Shown here piece by piece: positions 44,701 to 50,835 of a stretch of DNA of 64,000 nucleotides. The notes under the pieces are model-generated. The model was not told where the DNA came from. It saw nothing but the letters and a program-made list of their open reading frames with translations, and did not search any database. The DNA is from an uncultured Acetatifactor sp. (lineage in GTDB: Bacteria; Bacillota; Clostridia; Lachnospirales; Lachnospiraceae), in contig CAJTZD010000010.1 in the NCBI GenBank assembly GCA_910584235.1, forward strand, positions 39,838 to 103,837, given 5' to 3'. The translations under genes were made by a program, and so were the position numbers. Numbering within the stretch: position 1 is the first letter of the stretch; every line of letters begins with the position of its first letter.

Positions 44701-44851
44701 AACTCCGGATACAGACGCAGACAATCAGGAGTCCTCTGCACCACAGGATGCCCCGCAGAGTCAGACCGGCATAGAAGCCAATCCGGGCACGGGCAGCTCC
44801 GAAGAGGAAAATACGGATGCAGCTTCCGATGCACCTGAGGATGCGGAATAA
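38729..44851 (+). CDS. Giant secreted polysaccharide lyase-like protein with five F5/8C (discoidin) domains
   Basis: A 2040-residue protein. A signal peptide (1-37, ending VHA) leads to an alpha/alpha-toroid resembling alginate/heparinase-type lyases (about 50-480; MNQHLYTTIGAM and GRDQAHGCGDL are candidate catalytic regions), a beta-rich region to 700, a FIVAR helical domain (about 714-777), and five F5/8 type C carbohydrate-binding domains (about 790-940, 1050-1194, 1370-1514, 1524-1672, 1682-1830) with Ig-like spacers. A disordered Ser/Glu/Pro tail (1834-2040) follows. No sortase motif or membrane anchor is visible, so it may be released or held by another protein. Domains four and five are encoded by an exact 404-bp duplication. 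GGAGG lies 11 nt before the ATG. The substrate is unknown; host or plant uronate-containing glycans are plausible. Confidence 0.8.
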   Translation: MRTGNKKLTKCMATFGLTVALALQGICPWDMANTVHAAGTEAGSPAPAADSASNSRIEALLTDYKPHINEVTDPYSGFTHPGVGVTKETLDNVQAQVRAGAEPWKSYFETMILDDGSISGRDVGPKRNGGPFNNNTFNNNNDGSRAYAQALMYYITGDNAYRRNAMRIIRAYEDIDPESLEYFNDACIHMGIPTNRICIAAEILRYSSYQVTDGYTEEELAWTEEDTEKFISNFLSPEVEVFQYSPDRFMNQHLYTTIGAMSAYLFMDDAESYEKAVEWFTVNKNGRDQGQNGSIKRLFREIATVDAVGAKEGSGTPLDKPVIQHVEMGRDQAHGCGDLTNSAILSRLMLSQGTKVDPQDGTVSTDADAVDCFTFLDDRMVKAADFFFQYMLGYDTEWVPVPFAIDTDGTIKDSYAAFAASYRGRYTTINFWDFYTYYAYNRGMTAEQLQEKYPYFYEGYGMKTYCAWGNNDGGGDFWVFLPAAAAGDTSFVPKASEANVIQVENRSSIVSAHTQSGVRSDGDGTGYVHLDKADGESRVAMNSAGIGSDVFLFRVRTDGIAKLTMSSSPESGIYLPDTKGQWMYVPYPKDSSEGFGDMYYFSVTNIEGSYTDVDAIYTSPKASNLDAVTFESGREEYNLATYIGAPFAVTLGAVNVLENPVRYTGINLPEGVTVDENTGKVTWSPDVAGEYTFYVAAAAGDTVALKKLNITVSGSRMDAVNNAIKPYDETAVYTTASLKAFQAALDKAREMAEDESVSDEEFAAVLNELSDAVAALELVSPLLKNDPLTDGTSLDFSKMNVGNQSTFGYGDTPAWLDAEPGTFVGYWLVEDKGAIMDFGIDYKISVNKFGFQARAGFSDRLAGVQVFGSNDRVNWEKLTVAEAAYQQAYQTVDVAEEYHDKQYRFLMFKKTTEYPDVLSGSVQNLLEIAEIRMWGTRYETGNLIESITMSCDTVDNGRIKMGDTVKVTIQGRDTLRDLKVNIHGVDAVITQGADHTYTATAVMNSADCSMGQVGLTLDYTKADGTPGETFHGTTDGSTLFLVDSDRFVNTGMLAAVLTASSGSWDGKLSPEQSAALLFDGNTDTFGDLKNQFGDYYVVDFGEGVTVSLTDVMLMPRASHPARMNNTVVYGSNDTEHESYDEKEWVKLTPAVTGATANKWTHFGESDIADKNGYRFFQILGAENGDISEVEFYGTYHAAVQMIADQIKELPVQEALQTELAYPSLPAGYTISVDTRSNEAVIGKDGSVCAAVNETVVTLRLLVTAPTGETALTQDISVTVKGLDSVITGIKVPARGAQTLAMPELPEGYAVTVATSEDDTVVSLGEGRITTPEKDTLVKVSLQLKRESDGVTVQSEAYTVLIYGTEEAQKLDVNALAAGMTASSGGWGGNGTAEDQAKKLFDGDDSTFGDLASGNTFTVDFGEGKAVLPTKFRLKPRSGGKNNTEYLGRMNGAFVQGSADGTTWVDITAPLEGVNEFVFYDITAEDFVNCGSFRYIRITGAASGNISEAEIYGSMVEEEVPEEEPIDVMALAASMTASSGDWDNTMSAEQCAQQLFDGSTDTFGDLKTGNTYTIDFGEGTTIAPTKFAAYPRLGTGSKNPEEFTKRLNGLKFQGSNDGSTWTDITEALAGIAGKDPNAVKWHELSVTTAGSYRYIQITGAEGGNMSEVRIYGTVSKDELPEEPIDVKSLAASMTASSGDWDNTMSAEQCAQQLFDGSTDTFGDLKTGNTYTIDFGEGTTIAPTKFAAYPRLGTGSKNPEEFTKRLNGLKFQGSNDGSTWTDITEALAGIAGKDPNAVKWHELSVTTAGSYRYIQITGAEGGNMSEVKFYGTVNKTNAASLETVPDANAPAEEDGNADTENLSEPENEGGNTQSPAAPETENGDSGEPATSDEEAGSSKEPAPSDEEADSPKEPVSSDEETDSSKEPAASDEAAGDAGEPTVPDTEADGSDVPEMPDNESGSAQAPADPGEETDASQAPADPTVESDTSQAPETPDTDADNQESSAPQDAPQSQTGIEANPGTGSSEEENTDAASDAPEDAE
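43327..44204. repeat. Exact tandem duplication inside the lyase gene
   Basis: Bases 43327-43730 are identical to 43801-44204 (404 bp, period 474 bp = 158 codons), while the linkers differ. The identity in synonymous positions shows recent duplication or gene conversion. Confidence 0.95.
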
Positions 44852-44896
44852 TGACTATATAATTGTAATAGAATTTCCAAAATGAATTAACAAAAA

Positions 44897-44931
44897 GGAA
44901 AGGGCGGACCTGAAGCGGTTCCGCCCTTTCC
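44897..44931. terminator. Bidirectional terminator between convergent genes
   Basis: GGAAAGGGCGGA (44897-44908) pairs perfectly with TCCGCCCTTTCC (44920-44931) over an 11-nt loop. It overlaps the stop region of the Uma2 gene and serves the lyase gene. Confidence 0.75.
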
Positions 44932-45447
44932 CTAATATTCCATATCCACCTCAGCAAACAATTTGTCAAATGTAATCTTAAGACTTGGAAAGTGGACAAT
45001 CTTTAGTTCTTCCTTGTTCTGCTCCGTAATTGTCTCCCACAAATAATATTGCGGCTCCCCATTTTCATCATAATCAAGATTATAGATTTCCACCTTTTTC
45101 TTTTGCCAGTCAACAATCCAGTATTCATCAATTTCCTGCTGCCGGTATAATTCTTTCTTTTCGCCGCGGTCATAATTTTCAGTCGATGGACTCAAAACTT
45201 CCATTACAAAACGCGGAATGTCCAAAAACACATTCCCTTTTCTGGCCTTAGTGCGGCAATTAATGGAAGCATCCGGAACGACTGCTTTGTCTTCACCATC
45301 CTTTGTGTGCCATTTATATTGTACATTGTCAGAAAAGACATAACAGGTACTGTTTAAAAGCTGTTCCCTGACTGCAGCCACGAAATTAACGATAACGGTT
45401 GAATGCTCTGGTCTGGCGCCGGCCATATCCAATATCTGTAAATCCAT
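44932..45447 (-). CDS. Uma2 family (DUF820) putative restriction-type endonuclease
   Basis: A 171-residue PD-(D/E)XK-fold protein. VVPDASINC supplies the Asp, FLDIPRFVMEVLSPSTENYD the Glu and Lys-region, and KKELYRQQEIDEYWIVDWQKKKVEIY is the Uma2 signature. The cellular role of these abundant proteins in Clostridia and cyanobacteria is unknown. GAAAGGG lies before the ATG at 45447. It has its own promoter with an inverted repeat around the -10. The base composition is more AT-rich than the neighbours, suggesting acquisition. Confidence 0.85.
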   Translation of the reverse strand: MDLQILDMAGARPEHSTVIVNFVAAVREQLLNSTCYVFSDNVQYKWHTKDGEDKAVVPDASINCRTKARKGNVFLDIPRFVMEVLSPSTENYDRGEKKELYRQQEIDEYWIVDWQKKKVEIYNLDYDENGEPQYYLWETITEQNKEELKIVHFPSLKITFDKLFAEVDMEY

Positions 45448-45462
45448 GTTATCACCCTTTCC

Positions 45463-45505
45463 AAAATCATAGTTTCATTATAAATGATTTTGATATAAGA
45501 GTAAA
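45463..45505 (-). promoter_or_regulatory. Uma2 promoter with inverted repeat
   Basis: On the minus strand TTTACT (45500-45505) and TATAAT (45477-45482) are 17 bp apart. AAAATCAT (45463-45470) and ATGATTTT (45484-45491) form an 8-bp inverted repeat around the -10. Confidence 0.5.
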
Positions 45506-45529
45506 GGCAGAATTTATGGTTGTCTCCTC

Positions 45530-46331
45530 AGTGATGACACCATTTTCCTGAACATGCAGGAATTTCTGAGCCAGAGCAAGGATATGGGCGGGATGCTTGA
45601 CTTGATGCGGCGGAGCGTGCTGTGGGAAAGGATGGAAACATATCCGGATATCCGTTATTTCGTATAGATCTGAATTTCGACAGCCTGAAAGAGGATGTTT
45701 TGAGCATGATTGCCGGAGAGCGGGTTCCGGTGAATACGGGGAGTTTTACCAATGACATGACCACATTCAGGACGGAAGATGATGTCCTTACACTGCTGAT
45801 TCATCTGGGCTATCTGGGGTATGATCAGGAAAATAGGTGTGTCTTCATTCCAAACAGCGAAATTCGATCTGAATATGTGAACGCAGTGTCTGCGTCTGAC
45901 TGGGGTGAAGTGTCAAAGGCACTGAAGAACTCCGCGGATACCCTGAACGCCATCTGGCAGGGACGCCCCGGGGAGGTGGCGGAGCGTATGAAAGAGGCGC
46001 ATTTTGAGACTTCCTATATCCGGTATAACGATGAAAACGCCTTAAGCTACACCATTTCGCTGGCCTTGTATGCGGCGAGAAATTTTTATACCATACACCG
46101 TGAACCGGCTGGCGGAAAAGGATTTGCGGATCTGGTGTACCTGCCCAGGAAGCGTTTTCCGGAGAAGCCTGCGCTGGTGATGGAATTGAAATGGGATAAA
46201 AATGCAAAAGGCGCCCTGGAGCAGATAAAGCGGCAGGAATACTGCAGAAGCCTGGAATGCTGGTAGGCGTGAACTACAATAAGAAGACAAAAGCCCATGA
46301 ATGCGTCATAGAGGAGCTGTGCAAGGAATGA
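45530..46331 (+). pseudogene. Remnant of an AAA-ATPase-like/PD-(D/E)XK nuclease protein
   Basis: The frame 45622-46266 contains DLNFDSLKEDVLSMIAGERV, LLIHLGYLGYD, ALYAARNFYTIHREPAGGKG and PALVMELKWDKNAKGALEQI, the C-terminal part of the AAA-ATPase-like/DUF1703 proteins, whose PD-(D/E)XK nuclease core is the last portion. The N-terminal ATPase half is absent. The frame breaks at 46266; the expected end LVGVNYNKKTKAHECVIEEL continues in another frame to 46331, with a small deletion between. Upstream, 45530-45660 reads TIFLNMQEFLSQSKD in another frame, a fragment I cannot place with certainty. Inactive debris. Confidence 0.65.
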
Positions 46332-46351
46332 TAAAAAATTGCAATGCAAAA

Positions 46352-46380
46352 TTGCTTTCTTGCGGTCCGGATGCTATAAT
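46352..46380 (+). promoter_or_regulatory. Promoter of carB
   Basis: TTGCTT (46352-46357) and a perfect TATAAT (46375-46380) are 17 bp apart, giving a leader of about 65 nt. No pyrimidine-attenuation (PyrR) element was recognised in it. Confidence 0.65.
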
Positions 46381-46452
46381 GGTCAGAGGAAAAAAGGATG
46401 CCTGCAGGATGACGGCGCTGTAGGACATTGATGCCAATCAGGAGGTTACTAT

Positions 46453-49400
46453 ATGCCAAAGAGAACCGATATCAGAAAAGTGCTGATCATAGGCTCCGGC
46501 CCCATCATCATCGGCCAGGCCTGCGAATTCGACTATTCCGGCACCCAGGCCTGCAAGGCCTTAAAGAAGCTGGGCTATGAAATCGTACTGGTGAATTCCA
46601 ACCCCGCCACCATCATGACGGATCCGGAGACAGCGGACGTGACCTACATCGAGCCCTTAAACAAGGAGCGTCTGGAGCAGATTATCGCCAAGGAGCGGCC
46701 GGACGCCCTGCTGCCCAATCTGGGCGGCCAGTCGGGCTTAAACCTCTGCGCGGAGCTGGCCAGCGCCGGCATTCTGGACAAGTACCAGGTAAAGGTCATC
46801 GGCGTCCAGGTGGACGCCATCGAGCGGGGGGAGGACCGCATTGAGTTTAAGAACGCCATGAACGCTCTGGGGATAGAGATGGCCAGGAGCGAGGTGGCCT
46901 ACAGCGTGGAGGAGGCCCTGGCCATTGCGGACAGGCTGGGATACCCGGTGGTGCTGCGCCCGGCCTACACCATGGGCGGCGCCGGCGGCGGGCTGGTATA
47001 TAATAAAGAAGAGCTCCGCACGGTCTGCGCCAGAGGGCTCCAGGCCTCCCTGGTGGGCCAGGTTCTGGTGGAGGAGTCCATCTTGGGCTGGGAGGAGCTG
47101 GAGCTGGAGGTAGTCCGGGATGCGGACGGCAATATGATCACGGTCTGCTTCATTGAGAACATCGATCCCATGGGCGTGCACACAGGGGACTCTTTCTGCG
47201 CCGCCCCTATGCTCACCATTTCGGAGGAACTGCAGAAGCGCCTGCAGGAGCAGGCTTACAAAATCGTGGAATCCGTGCAGGTCATCGGCGGCACCAATGT
47301 GCAGTTTGCCCACGACCCGGTCAGCGACCGCATCATCGTCATAGAAATCAATCCCCGCACCTCCCGCTCCTCCGCCCTGGCCTCCAAGGCTACAGGCTTC
47401 CCCATCGCCATGGTCAGCGCCATGCTGGCGGCAGGACTTACCTTAAAGGACATCCCCTGCGGGAAATACGGTACCTTGGACAAATATGTACCGGATGGCG
47501 ACTATGTGGTAATCAAATTCGCCCGCTGGGCCTTTGAGAAGTTCAAGGGTGTGGAGGACAAGCTGGGCACCCAGATGCGCGCCGTGGGCGAGGTCATGAG
47601 CATCGGAAAGAACTATAAGGAAGCTTTCCAGAAAGCCATCCGCTCCCTGGAGACAGGCAGGTACGGGCTGGGGCAGATCCGTGAGCTGGAGGAGAAGTCA
47701 AAAGAACAGCTGTGCAGGATGCTGGCCACACCCTCCAGCGAGCGGCATTTCGTCATGTACGAGGCCTTGAAAAAGGGCGCTGCCGTGGAGGAATTACACG
47801 AAATCACACATGTAAAGAAATGGTTCATCGAGCAGATGGAAGAGCTGGCAAAAGAAGAGAGGGAGCTGGCGGCGCACAGAGGGGCGCTTCCCGCCGACGA
47901 ACAGCTGATTCAGGCCAAGAAAGACGGCTTTTCCGATAAATACTTAAGCCTGCTTCTGGACATGCCGGAACAGTCTGTCAGGGAGCGCCGCATGGCCCTT
48001 GGGGTGGAAGAGGCCTGGGAGGGCGTCCATGTGAGCGGTACGCCGGACAGCGCTTACTACTATTCCACCTACAATGCTCCGGACAAAAATCCTATCCGCA
48101 CAGACAGGTCAAAGGTGATGATCTTAGGCGGCGGCCCCAACCGCATCGGCCAGGGCATTGAGTTCGACTACTGCTGTGTCCATGCCTCCCTGGCCTTAAA
48201 AAAGCTGGGATTTGAGACCATCATGGTAAACTGTAATCCGGAGACCGTGTCCACGGACTACGATACCTCGGACAAGCTCTATTTCGAACCCCTGACTCTG
48301 GAGGATGTGCTGAGCATCTATCGAAAGGAGCAGCCTGTAGGCGTCATCGCCCAGTTCGGCGGCCAGACTCCCTTAAACCTGGCGGCGGAGCTGGAGAAAA
48401 ACGGTGTTCGCATTCTGGGTACGGCCCCCTCTGTCATAGACATGGCGGAGGACAGGGATCTGTTTCGGGCAATGATGGACAGGCTGGAGATTCCCATGCC
48501 TGAGTCCGGCATGGCCACCACAGTGGAAGAAGCCCTGGAAATCGCCCACCGCATAGGCTACCCTGTGATGGTGCGCCCCTCCTATGTGCTGGGCGGACGC
48601 GGGATGGAAGTGGTGCATCATGACGAAAGCCTGAAAGATTATATGCGGGCTGCGGTAGGCGTGACGCCGGACAGGCCTATCCTCATTGACCGGTTTTTAA
48701 ACCACGCCACGGAGTGCGAGGCGGACGCCATCAGCGACGGGAAGCATGCCTTTGTGCCTGCGGTGATGGAGCATATCGAGCTGGCCGGAATCCACTCCGG
48801 CGACTCCGCCTGCATTATCCCCTCGAAGCATATCTCGGCGGAAAACATGGCAACCATCAAGGAGTACACCAGGAGGATTGCCGAGGAGATGCATGTCCAG
48901 GGGCTGATGAACATGCAGTACGCCATTGAGAACGGAAAGGTCTATGTGCTGGAAGCCAACCCCAGGGCCTCCCGGACCGTGCCCCTGGTATCAAAGGTGT
49001 GCAATATCCGCATGGTGCCCCTGGCTACGGAGATCATCACGGCGGACATTACGGGAAAGCCCTCCCCCGTACCGGGCCTGAAAGAGCGGCATATCCCTTA
49101 TTACGGTGTAAAAGAGGCCGTGTTCCCTTTCAATATGTTCCCGGAGGTGGATCCCGTCCTTGGGCCGGAGATGCGCTCCACCGGGGAGGTGCTGGGACTG
49201 TCCGCCTCCGTGGGCGAGGCGTTCTTCAAGGCCCAGGAGGCCACCCAGACCAGGCTCCCCTTAGAGGGCACGGTGTTAATCAGCGTGAATCGCAGGGACA
49301 AGGCGGAAGTGGTGGAGGTAGGCAGGGCCTTTGCGGAGGCGGGGTTCGTCATCTATGCCACCGGCAGCACCTGCGCGCTGCTGAATGAGGCGGGCATCGA

Positions 49401-49677
49401 AGCCAAACTGGTGAAGAAGCTCTATGAGGGCAGGCCCAACCTCCTGGATCTGATTACCAACGGAGAGATTGACCTGATCGTGAATTCCCCTGTAGGAGAC
49501 GAAAGCGAGTACGATGACAGTTATCTGCGGAAAGCCGCCATCAAAGCCAAGATTCCCTATATGACTACGATAGCCGCTGCAAAAGCAACGGCAGAGGGGA
49601 TTCTCTATGTGCAGAAAAAGGGCAATGGAGAGGTGCACTCCCTGCAGACGCTTCACGGGCAGATACAGGAGCGATAA
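46453..49677 (+). CDS. carB: Carbamoyl-phosphate synthase large subunit
   Basis: A 1074-residue synthetase that makes carbamoyl phosphate from bicarbonate, ammonia and two ATP for arginine and pyrimidine synthesis. The duplicated ATP-grasp halves are clear: IIIGSGPIIIGQACEFDYSG at the start and MILGGGPNRIGQGIEFDYCC at about residue 556, with GGQSGLN and GGQTPLNLA, and the C-terminal MGS-like allosteric domain from about 935. The length equals E. coli CarB. AGGAGG lies 7 nt before the ATG. The glutaminase subunit gene carA is not adjacent, so it must be elsewhere. The gene is intact and codon use matches the chromosome. Confidence 0.97.
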   Translation: MPKRTDIRKVLIIGSGPIIIGQACEFDYSGTQACKALKKLGYEIVLVNSNPATIMTDPETADVTYIEPLNKERLEQIIAKERPDALLPNLGGQSGLNLCAELASAGILDKYQVKVIGVQVDAIERGEDRIEFKNAMNALGIEMARSEVAYSVEEALAIADRLGYPVVLRPAYTMGGAGGGLVYNKEELRTVCARGLQASLVGQVLVEESILGWEELELEVVRDADGNMITVCFIENIDPMGVHTGDSFCAAPMLTISEELQKRLQEQAYKIVESVQVIGGTNVQFAHDPVSDRIIVIEINPRTSRSSALASKATGFPIAMVSAMLAAGLTLKDIPCGKYGTLDKYVPDGDYVVIKFARWAFEKFKGVEDKLGTQMRAVGEVMSIGKNYKEAFQKAIRSLETGRYGLGQIRELEEKSKEQLCRMLATPSSERHFVMYEALKKGAAVEELHEITHVKKWFIEQMEELAKEERELAAHRGALPADEQLIQAKKDGFSDKYLSLLLDMPEQSVRERRMALGVEEAWEGVHVSGTPDSAYYYSTYNAPDKNPIRTDRSKVMILGGGPNRIGQGIEFDYCCVHASLALKKLGFETIMVNCNPETVSTDYDTSDKLYFEPLTLEDVLSIYRKEQPVGVIAQFGGQTPLNLAAELEKNGVRILGTAPSVIDMAEDRDLFRAMMDRLEIPMPESGMATTVEEALEIAHRIGYPVMVRPSYVLGGRGMEVVHHDESLKDYMRAAVGVTPDRPILIDRFLNHATECEADAISDGKHAFVPAVMEHIELAGIHSGDSACIIPSKHISAENMATIKEYTRRIAEEMHVQGLMNMQYAIENGKVYVLEANPRASRTVPLVSKVCNIRMVPLATEIITADITGKPSPVPGLKERHIPYYGVKEAVFPFNMFPEVDPVLGPEMRSTGEVLGLSASVGEAFFKAQEATQTRLPLEGTVLISVNRRDKAEVVEVGRAFAEAGFVIYATGSTCALLNEAGIEAKLVKKLYEGRPNLLDLITNGEIDLIVNSPVGDESEYDDSYLRKAAIKAKIPYMTTIAAAKATAEGILYVQKKGNGEVHSLQTLHGQIQER

Positions 49678-49735
49678 AGAAATATAAAATGGCGCACTCC
49701 GTGATTCGGCCGGGGCTGCGTCATTTTTTCTTCGG

Positions 49736-49792
49736 AAATTACCCTTTTAAATGTTTTTTTATCCTTGCATGGGAAGCAGGAAATAGTATAAT
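49736..49792 (+). promoter_or_regulatory. Conserved box plus promoter of the GH43-GH51 operon
   Basis: AAATTACCCT-TTTAAATG-T7 at 49736-49760, then TTGCAT (49765-49770), 16 bp, and a perfect TATAAT (49787-49792). The box begins 29 bp before the -35. The -10 overlaps an in-frame ATG (49791), which supports the later start at 49827. Confidence 0.65.
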
Positions 49793-49826
49793 GAAAAACA
49801 CATCTGTGATACGAGGAGGAGACGGC

Positions 49827-50792
49827 ATGAAACAGGCATATTTGTTTGTGCATTTCAGGGAGAAGAGCACCCCTGACGGAGAGCAGGTACATTTCGGCAT
49901 CAGCAAGGACGGGTTCCACTGGGAATCCGTCAACGGCGGCCGCCCGGTGCTTTGGTGCTATTACGGGGACAAGGGGGCCAGGGACTTCACCATCACCTGG
50001 TGCAGGGAGACGGGGAAGTATGTGATTCTGGGAACGGATCTGAGCCTGTCTTACGGAATGCGGAACCAGTACCGCAACAGCTGGGAAGAAATTGCCAGGA
50101 ACGGAAGCAAATGTTTTTCCCTGTGGGAGTCGGAGGATCTGTTGCACTGGTCCGAGCAGCGGCTGGTGGAAATCGGGGATGAGAGATTCGGGTGTCTCTG
50201 GGCGCCGGATGTGATTTATGACAGCCGGGCAGGCGAATACATGCTGCACTGGTCCTCCTCCCACGCGGACAACGGGTATGGGAATAAGGGAATCTACTAC
50301 TCCAAAACAAAGGATTTCCGCACATTCACCAAACCGCAGGTACTCTACAGACATCCGGACAAGGGCGTCATCGACTCCGCCGTCTATGAGGAGGACGGGC
50401 TTTATTACATGTTTGTGAAAAGGGAGGGGAGGGGCTGTAGGAACATTCTGCTGCAGTCAAAAGAAATGACGGGTCCCTACAGACAGATGCCGGCCTTTGA
50501 CGAGAGTATGGCGGGACTTGAGGAGGGGGTCTATGAGGCGCCTGCGGCGGTGCGGCTGGAGGACGGGCGGTGGTGTCTGTTCCTGGATTACTACGGCGTG
50601 CCGGGGGAGGGACAGGGTTATGTGCCCTTTGTGGCGGATTCCCTGGCAGGGGGCAGGTTCGTTCGGGCGGACGAGCGGTTTACGTTCCCCTACGGATACA
50701 AACACGGCACCATCTTGACTATCACGCCCGGGCAGTATGAGCGCCTGGCCGCCGGGAGAGCCGATGAAGATTCTGGTTGCTATGGAAGATAA
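49827..50792 (+). CDS. GH43-like glycosidase (arabinofuranosidase/xylosidase type)
   Basis: A 321-residue five-bladed beta-propeller protein of the GH43 clan. Repeated blade motifs are WAPDVIYDSRAGEYMLHW, IDSAVYEEDGLYYMFVKRE (candidate pKa-modulating Asp) and EAPAAVRLEDGRWCLFLDYY (candidate acid Glu). The first blade is less typical, so the general base is uncertain. There is no signal peptide. GGAGGA precedes the ATG at 49827 by about 6-7 nt. It is followed 43 nt later by a GH51 gene, so both probably trim arabinose-substituted oligosaccharides in the cytoplasm. Confidence 0.8.
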   Translation: MKQAYLFVHFREKSTPDGEQVHFGISKDGFHWESVNGGRPVLWCYYGDKGARDFTITWCRETGKYVILGTDLSLSYGMRNQYRNSWEEIARNGSKCFSLWESEDLLHWSEQRLVEIGDERFGCLWAPDVIYDSRAGEYMLHWSSSHADNGYGNKGIYYSKTKDFRTFTKPQVLYRHPDKGVIDSAVYEEDGLYYMFVKREGRGCRNILLQSKEMTGPYRQMPAFDESMAGLEEGVYEAPAAVRLEDGRWCLFLDYYGVPGEGQGYVPFVADSLAGGRFVRADERFTFPYGYKHGTILTITPGQYERLAAGRADEDSGCYGR

Positions 50793-50835
50793 GTAAACCC
50801 ACGGATAGAAAAAGATAAAGCAGGGAAAGAAAAGT

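Noticed and set aside
49689..49826. Upstream start of the GH43-like gene at 49689 or 49791
   Set aside because: The -35 and -10 of the promoter lie within this stretch, and only the ATG at 49827 has a proper ribosome site.
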